In this document: piece after piece, positions 51,941 through 55,034 of the stretch | Layout: every line of letters begins with the position of its first letter | Numbering within the stretch: the first letter of the stretch is position 1 | Assembly (NCBI GenBank): GCA_018220935.1 | Contig: JAAOXU010000001.1 | Coordinates: forward strand, 1-55,034 | Origin: Candidatus Altarchaeota archaeon | GTDB taxonomy: Archaea > SpSt-1190 | Reading direction: 5' to 3' | Length of the DNA: 55,034 bases | The notes under the pieces: model-generated | The model's input: only the letters and a program-made list of their open reading frames with translations | Database searches by the model: none | What the model was told of the DNA's origin: nothing | Translations under genes and position numbers: made by a program

Positions 51941-52962
51941 GTTAAACCCGCAGCCTTAAAGACACGTACATTAGCCTTTTGAAACTCGCAGTAGTCTTTC
52001 TTAAATTTAGTTGGGTCTTTTATGGTTCTCCCCAAGGGACACCCATCACACAGTTCATTTGCAGTACAGCTTTTACATGAAGTTGGAACCTGTTCTGCGA
52101 AGTCTTTAAAGGCCTTAGCACGCGTTTTATCAAAATAAACCTCATCAGACACCTCACCTAGCGCAAATATTTCCCTACCCATTAAGTCTTTTGATGAAAT
52201 TAAATTAGGGCACGCAACAATTTTACTGTCAACTGTTAGAGCCAATAGTTTCTCACCTGCCTTACACGCGAACCGTTCACCTTTGGTTGGCACAAATTTT
52301 AGCATAGAACTTAATCCTTTGTCTGAAAATTCCCTGTAAAAATCAGGTGCATATGCAATACAGTAAAGTGGATCTGCATTCTCATATGTTTTACCACGAC
52401 CAAGTTTAGTAAGGTACGCTGAAGATACACGTTTAACACCAAGAGATAATAAAAATTCAGTAATTTCCTTGTGCTTTCCTACTTTATTTTTTGATATATT
52501 AAATCTGACCATTAACTTATTTGGGTCTACTTCACATATTTTTTTAATATTTTCAATAACAATTTTTGAAGTTCCTCCACCATCATGAAACGGTCGCTCA
52601 AAATCCTGTATTTCTGGAAGGCCTTCAAAAGTCATATAAAAATTAACTTTAAGTTCAAGCAAATCATCTAAGAGTTTTTCTGATAAAACACCATTAGTGT
52701 TTATCATTATAGTCGGGTCCAAAAACTCCTCTTTTATGATTTTTATTAAGGGTAATAGTTTAGGATATAGTGTTGGTTCCCCACCAGTAAGATTAACAAC
52801 GGCTCTTGGACGAACCCGGGGGGCAATATATTCTATAAATTTTACCGCATGATCAAAATTAATTTGGTCTCCTTTGTTTTTAATATCAAGAAAGCAGTAC
52901 TTACAATTAATATTACAGTAATCAACAAGTGACAGAGCGAGCCTCGTAATTGCGGGTTTCAT
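51934..52962 (-). CDS. SPASM-type radical SAM peptide maturase next to the precursor gene
   Basis: The 342-residue protein has CX3CX2C at C16, C20, C23 (VDYCNINCKYCFLD), GGEPTLYPKL, DPTIMINTNGV, a long central part, and a SPASM region with Cys in FACKAGEKLLA, KIVACPN and CKSCTANELCDGCPLGR then YCEFQ. SPASM domains hold two auxiliary clusters and are typical of RiPP maturases. It lies 21 bases after the HxsA-like precursor gene; GGTGAT (52968-52973 on the minus strand) precedes its ATG. It fills the place of the second Hxs maturase, but its sequence looks more like a general SPASM enzyme than canonical HxsC. Confidence 0.88.
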   Translation of the reverse strand: MKPAITRLALSLVDYCNINCKYCFLDIKNKGDQINFDHAVKFIEYIAPRVRPRAVVNLTGGEPTLYPKLLPLIKIIKEEFLDPTIMINTNGVLSEKLLDDLLELKVNFYMTFEGLPEIQDFERPFHDGGGTSKIVIENIKKICEVDPNKLMVRFNISKNKVGKHKEITEFLLSLGVKRVSSAYLTKLGRGKTYENADPLYCIAYAPDFYREFSDKGLSSMLKFVPTKGERFACKAGEKLLALTVDSKIVACPNLISSKDLMGREIFALGEVSDEVYFDKTRAKAFKDFAEQVPTSCKSCTANELCDGCPLGRTIKDPTKFKKDYCEFQKANVRVFKAAGLTL

Positions 52963-52983
52963 AATAAATAATCACCAGTTAAA

Positions 52984-53373
52984 TTAACAAATTCCTATGT
53001 CAAGAAAGCAAGTTAGTTTACCACAGTTACTGTGACTTGAGTGACTTGCATGGCTTGAGTGAGATGCATGGCTTGAGTGAGATGCATGGCTTGAGTGAGA
53101 TGCATGACTTGAGTGAGATGCATGGCTTCCGTGACTTGCATGACTCGCATGGCTTGCATGGCTTCCGTGACTTGAATGACTCCCATGGCTTGAATGTGTT
53201 GCTTGAACTTTACTACTAGAATACGTCTCACCCGAAATAGTTGCATGAGAGGGTGCCATTGCTGCTGAAGCTGCCGCAATTAATGCAGTAGCAGTAACAA
53301 GTTTATTCTTATCAAAAAATGCACTTTCATCTTTTAGTAAATTCCTAAATTTCTTTTTCTTGGCTTTCACCAT
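52984..53373 (-). CDS. hxsA: His-Xaa-Ser repeat precursor peptide (HxsA-like)
   Basis: From ATG 53373 the peptide has 129 residues. A basic N-terminus (MVKAKKKKFRNLLKDES) and a hydrophobic stretch (LVTATALIAAASAAMAPSHA, about 25-44) look like a leader with a signal or membrane segment. Residues 60-116 are 19 consecutive triplets H-x-S (x is A, S or G; the last is HSN). A Cys tail CGKLTCFLDIGIC closes it. The longer frame to 53445 overlaps the hxsB end and is rejected, because CTTTATATACG (53394-53404) is 27 bases before 53373. HxsA peptides are targets of HxsB/HxsC radical SAM enzymes; the modification is not known. Confidence 0.85.
   Translation of the reverse strand: MVKAKKKKFRNLLKDESAFFDKNKLVTATALIAAASAAMAPSHATISGETYSSSKVQATHSSHGSHSSHGSHASHASHASHGSHASHSSHASHSSHASHSSHASHSSHASHSSHSNCGKLTCFLDIGIC
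53026..53196. repeat. Tandem repeats coding His-Xaa-Ser triplets
   Basis: The region encodes 19 H-x-S/N triplets. Its right-hand part on the minus strand is built of near-identical 18-base units (two triplets, HASHSS), at least four in a row between about 53040 and 53125; the rest is looser 9-base variation. Slippage or unequal crossing-over could change copy number. Confidence 0.75.
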
Positions 53374-53393
53374 TATAATTAGGATAGTATAAT

Positions 53394-53404
53394 CGTATAT
53401 AAAG
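53394..53404 (-). promoter_or_regulatory. TATA box of the HxsA-like precursor gene
   Basis: CTTTATATACG on the minus strand is centred 27 bases before ATG 53373, and sits just after the hxsB stop codon. The precursor can therefore be made from its own leaderless message, in excess of the enzymes. Confidence 0.65.
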
Positions 53405-54835
53405 TTATTTTTGGGGTGATTTAGCAAGTAAGTTTCTAGGATCAAGTGGTTTAGTCCAAGAAATTAACATTTTTTTGAATTTTAAGTCTTTTTCAGATCG
53501 TTTAATCAAATACCTTATCATCTCACTGTGAATCGCGTGTCTCCTATCAAAAACAATTTTACTTTGAACATCTCCTTGCTGTCTATATGACTCAACAGGA
53601 CAAACACCACAGAATGGCTTTAATTCACAGTGATCACATATATTAAAGAATCCACTTGACGCCATTAAGATATTGCTTAAAGTTGCATTTTTTAGAACTT
53701 TTGAATATTTTTGAGTCACATCACCCAACCTAAACTCTTCAAACATCCTACCCTCATCACAAGTATAGATTCCCCCGTCTGGCGCATATGCAATCTGATT
53801 TAGCCCAGCACCACAAGGCATCTGAAGCTCACAGTACCCAGGATCAATAACGTTAAAGAGTTTTTCAGAAATAACTTCTGCTATTCCCTCTCGCACATGA
53901 ACACCTCTTTTATTCAATTCAAACATATATTCAATAACATCTTTCCATGCAACGAGAAATTCCTCAGGACCATATCCTATCTCACCCCAGAGTTCTGATG
54001 CTCTGCCGAAATATCCAAGATACTTAAAACGTAAAGTTCTAAACCCATAAGACAAATACTCGTCAACTAATTCTCTGCCACGAGAAAGTGTATATTTTGT
54101 GACTACAGGGAGTGCCTGAAGACCCGGATATCCTTCACTCCTAATTTTCTTAATCCACTTAGTAATATAGTCATATGTGCCTCCACCAGTCCTAAAGGGT
54201 CTGTGTTTATCATGAAGATCTTTTGGTCCGTCAAGTGAAAAACAAATACCAATATTATGTTCTCTAAAAAATTTGAGTTTCTCATCAGTCCAACTACTCC
54301 CATTATTAATTATTGCAAAGCCAACACGTTTTTTTAGTTTTTTAGCCATCTTTTTTGATTCAAGAACTACAGTCTTTAGAGCTGGAAAATTGAGTAAAGG
54401 TTCCCCACCACTAAATTCAATAACTATGGTTTTTGCAGGGGATTTCATAATAAATTCTGATACTTTTTTAGCCGTTTCATCACTCATATGACGCTCCACC
54501 CCCCCTTCAGCATAACAATACTTACATGCAAAATTACAAACCCCTGTTACTGCTACTACATGTAAAGAAGGCCCATTTCCAAGATGCCATAAACGTTTTT
54601 TTAGTCTATCACTTGCAAGGGGAAGTTCACTCTCAATTACAATTATACCAGCAGTCCTTAGTGTAGAAAAAAGTAAAGAGTCATCTTCAACCAGGTTAGA
54701 TTGTAATAAATTAAATTGATCTTTATTCAAAACAGCCCACCCACCAGAATCGGTAGTGACTAAAAAATCACTGTTCAGTCTACCTACGTTATAAGGTAAA
54801 ATAACATATTTATCTTTCAATAAAGGACCAGTCAA
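53405..54835 (-). CDS. hxsB: HxsB-like radical SAM/SPASM maturase
   Basis: The 476-residue protein has an N-terminal region typical of HxsB (FLVTTDSGGWAVLNKDQFNLL, residues about 24-44), the iron-sulfur motif at C100, C104, C107 (GVCNFACKYCYAEGG), FSGGEPLLNFP, and a SPASM domain with PGYCELQMPCGAG, GIYTCDEGR and CDHCELKPFCGVCPVESYRQQG. HxsB enzymes modify HxsA peptides. It starts with TTG overlapping the stop of the upstream small gene (TTGA); GGAGGTG (54841-54847) lies five bases before it. Confidence 0.85.
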   Translation of the reverse strand: MTGPLLKDKYVILPYNVGRLNSDFLVTTDSGGWAVLNKDQFNLLQSNLVEDDSLLFSTLRTAGIIVIESELPLASDRLKKRLWHLGNGPSLHVVAVTGVCNFACKYCYAEGGVERHMSDETAKKVSEFIMKSPAKTIVIEFSGGEPLLNFPALKTVVLESKKMAKKLKKRVGFAIINNGSSWTDEKLKFFREHNIGICFSLDGPKDLHDKHRPFRTGGGTYDYITKWIKKIRSEGYPGLQALPVVTKYTLSRGRELVDEYLSYGFRTLRFKYLGYFGRASELWGEIGYGPEEFLVAWKDVIEYMFELNKRGVHVREGIAEVISEKLFNVIDPGYCELQMPCGAGLNQIAYAPDGGIYTCDEGRMFEEFRLGDVTQKYSKVLKNATLSNILMASSGFFNICDHCELKPFCGVCPVESYRQQGDVQSKIVFDRRHAIHSEMIRYLIKRSEKDLKFKKMLISWTKPLDPRNLLAKSPQK

Positions 54836-55032
54836 ACCAACACCTCCAAGAGTTCTCTAAATTTTTCATAAATTTCATTCTCACTTAAATCAGATTCATA
54901 AAGCAAGTATTCGTCAAATTCTTTACCCATTCCAAAAGTTAGTTCAACCAACTTTTTTGGATATATGTGAGTATTTACTCTAAAAATGGATTTATTATTT
55001 CGTCTTTTTATCCCCTTCACGACTTTCACCAA
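54832..55032 (-). CDS. HxsD-like small protein (possibly cut by the window edge)
   Basis: At least 66 residues are seen: a basic start (VKVVKGIKRRNNKS), then FRVNTHIYPKKLVELTF and EFDEYLLYES, ending ELLEVLV. HxsD proteins are small and carry a similar I-Y-P-x2-x-V helix after a strand; the position directly before hxsB is typical. The likely start is GTG 55029 or TTG 55032, but the frame could extend beyond the window. The stop overlaps hxsB by four bases. Confidence 0.5.
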   Translation of the reverse strand: MVKVVKGIKRRNNKSIFRVNTHIYPKKLVELTFGMGKEFDEYLLYESDLSENEIYEKFRELLEVLV

Positions 55033-55034
55033 AC

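Noticed and set aside
51934-52962. Naming the 342-residue enzyme hxsC
   Set aside because: Its position fits, but the sequence looks like a general SPASM maturase; the symbol is left blank.
53026-53196. Regular short repeats that could suggest a CRISPR array
   Set aside because: The units are 9-18 bases with no unique spacers and encode H-x-S triplets in frame within a positioned gene.
53037-53219. Plus-strand and alternative minus-strand frames across the H-x-S repeats
   Set aside because: They are open only because the DNA is repetitive; the H-x-S frame has the promoter and radical SAM neighbours.

Overview
The window is archaeal DNA. It encodes ribosomal proteins L1, L10/P0, L12 and eS17, a proteasome beta subunit, an aCPSF1-type beta-CASP ribonuclease with N-terminal KH domains, a Mre11-Rad50 pair and a COG2112-type kinase. 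Many start codons (ATG, GTG or TTG) lie about 22-27 bases downstream of a clear TATA box, which is the layout of leaderless archaeal transcripts. Internal operon genes instead often carry Shine-Dalgarno sequences such as GGTGAT or GGAGG. The DNA is AT-rich and compact, with many 4-base gene overlaps and overlapping convergent 3' ends. I cannot fix the lineage from the sequence alone; small unplaced archaeal groups such as DPANN relatives are possible. I saw no transposase, integrase, CRISPR array or rRNA gene.

Layout. 1-6.5 kb: surface and membrane proteins (a cut-off hydrolase-like membrane protein, a DoxX-like protein, an acidic DUF5667-type secreted protein) and unknown genes. 3.7-13.1 kb: six tRNA genes (Thr, Ala, Asp, Pro, Leu, Ser) among small metabolic and transport genes (Nudix, UppP, MFS, ZIP). 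Unusual hairpins and partial copies of tRNA 3' ends surround most of these tRNAs. 13-23 kb: a nucleotidyltransferase-like protein, a membrane-anchored protein with three thioredoxin-like modules, a HAD phosphatase, an operon of a large secreted FG-GAP-type protein with an ABC transporter, a lipoprotein gene interrupted by an in-frame TAG, and a membrane PD-(D/E)XK nuclease-like protein. 23-42.6 kb: tRNA-Glu, eS17, an LVIVD-repeat protein, a regulator/membrane-protein pair, a run of mostly co-directional genes (HIT, YgjP-type peptidase, DNA methylase, proteasome beta, aCPSF1), a phosphohexomutase homologue that has lost its catalytic loops, Ogt, Rad50-Mre11 and the L1-L10-L12 operon. 42.7-47.4 kb: one giant, N-glycosylation-sequon-rich surface protein.

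The most striking region is 47.4-55.0 kb. It holds five radical SAM enzymes, a small HxsD-like gene at the edge, and a precursor peptide with 19 consecutive His-Xaa-Ser/Asn triplets. This is an archaeal version of the His-Xaa-Ser (Hxs) peptide-modification system, with extra radical SAM proteins and secreted or membrane proteins of unknown role. The order hxsD-like, hxsB, hxsA, SPASM radical SAM, on one strand with overlapping or closely spaced ends, suggests a maturation operon. It probably continues past the right edge.

Start sites below were chosen from TATA or Shine-Dalgarno spacing where these were visible, and several are shorter than the longest open frame.
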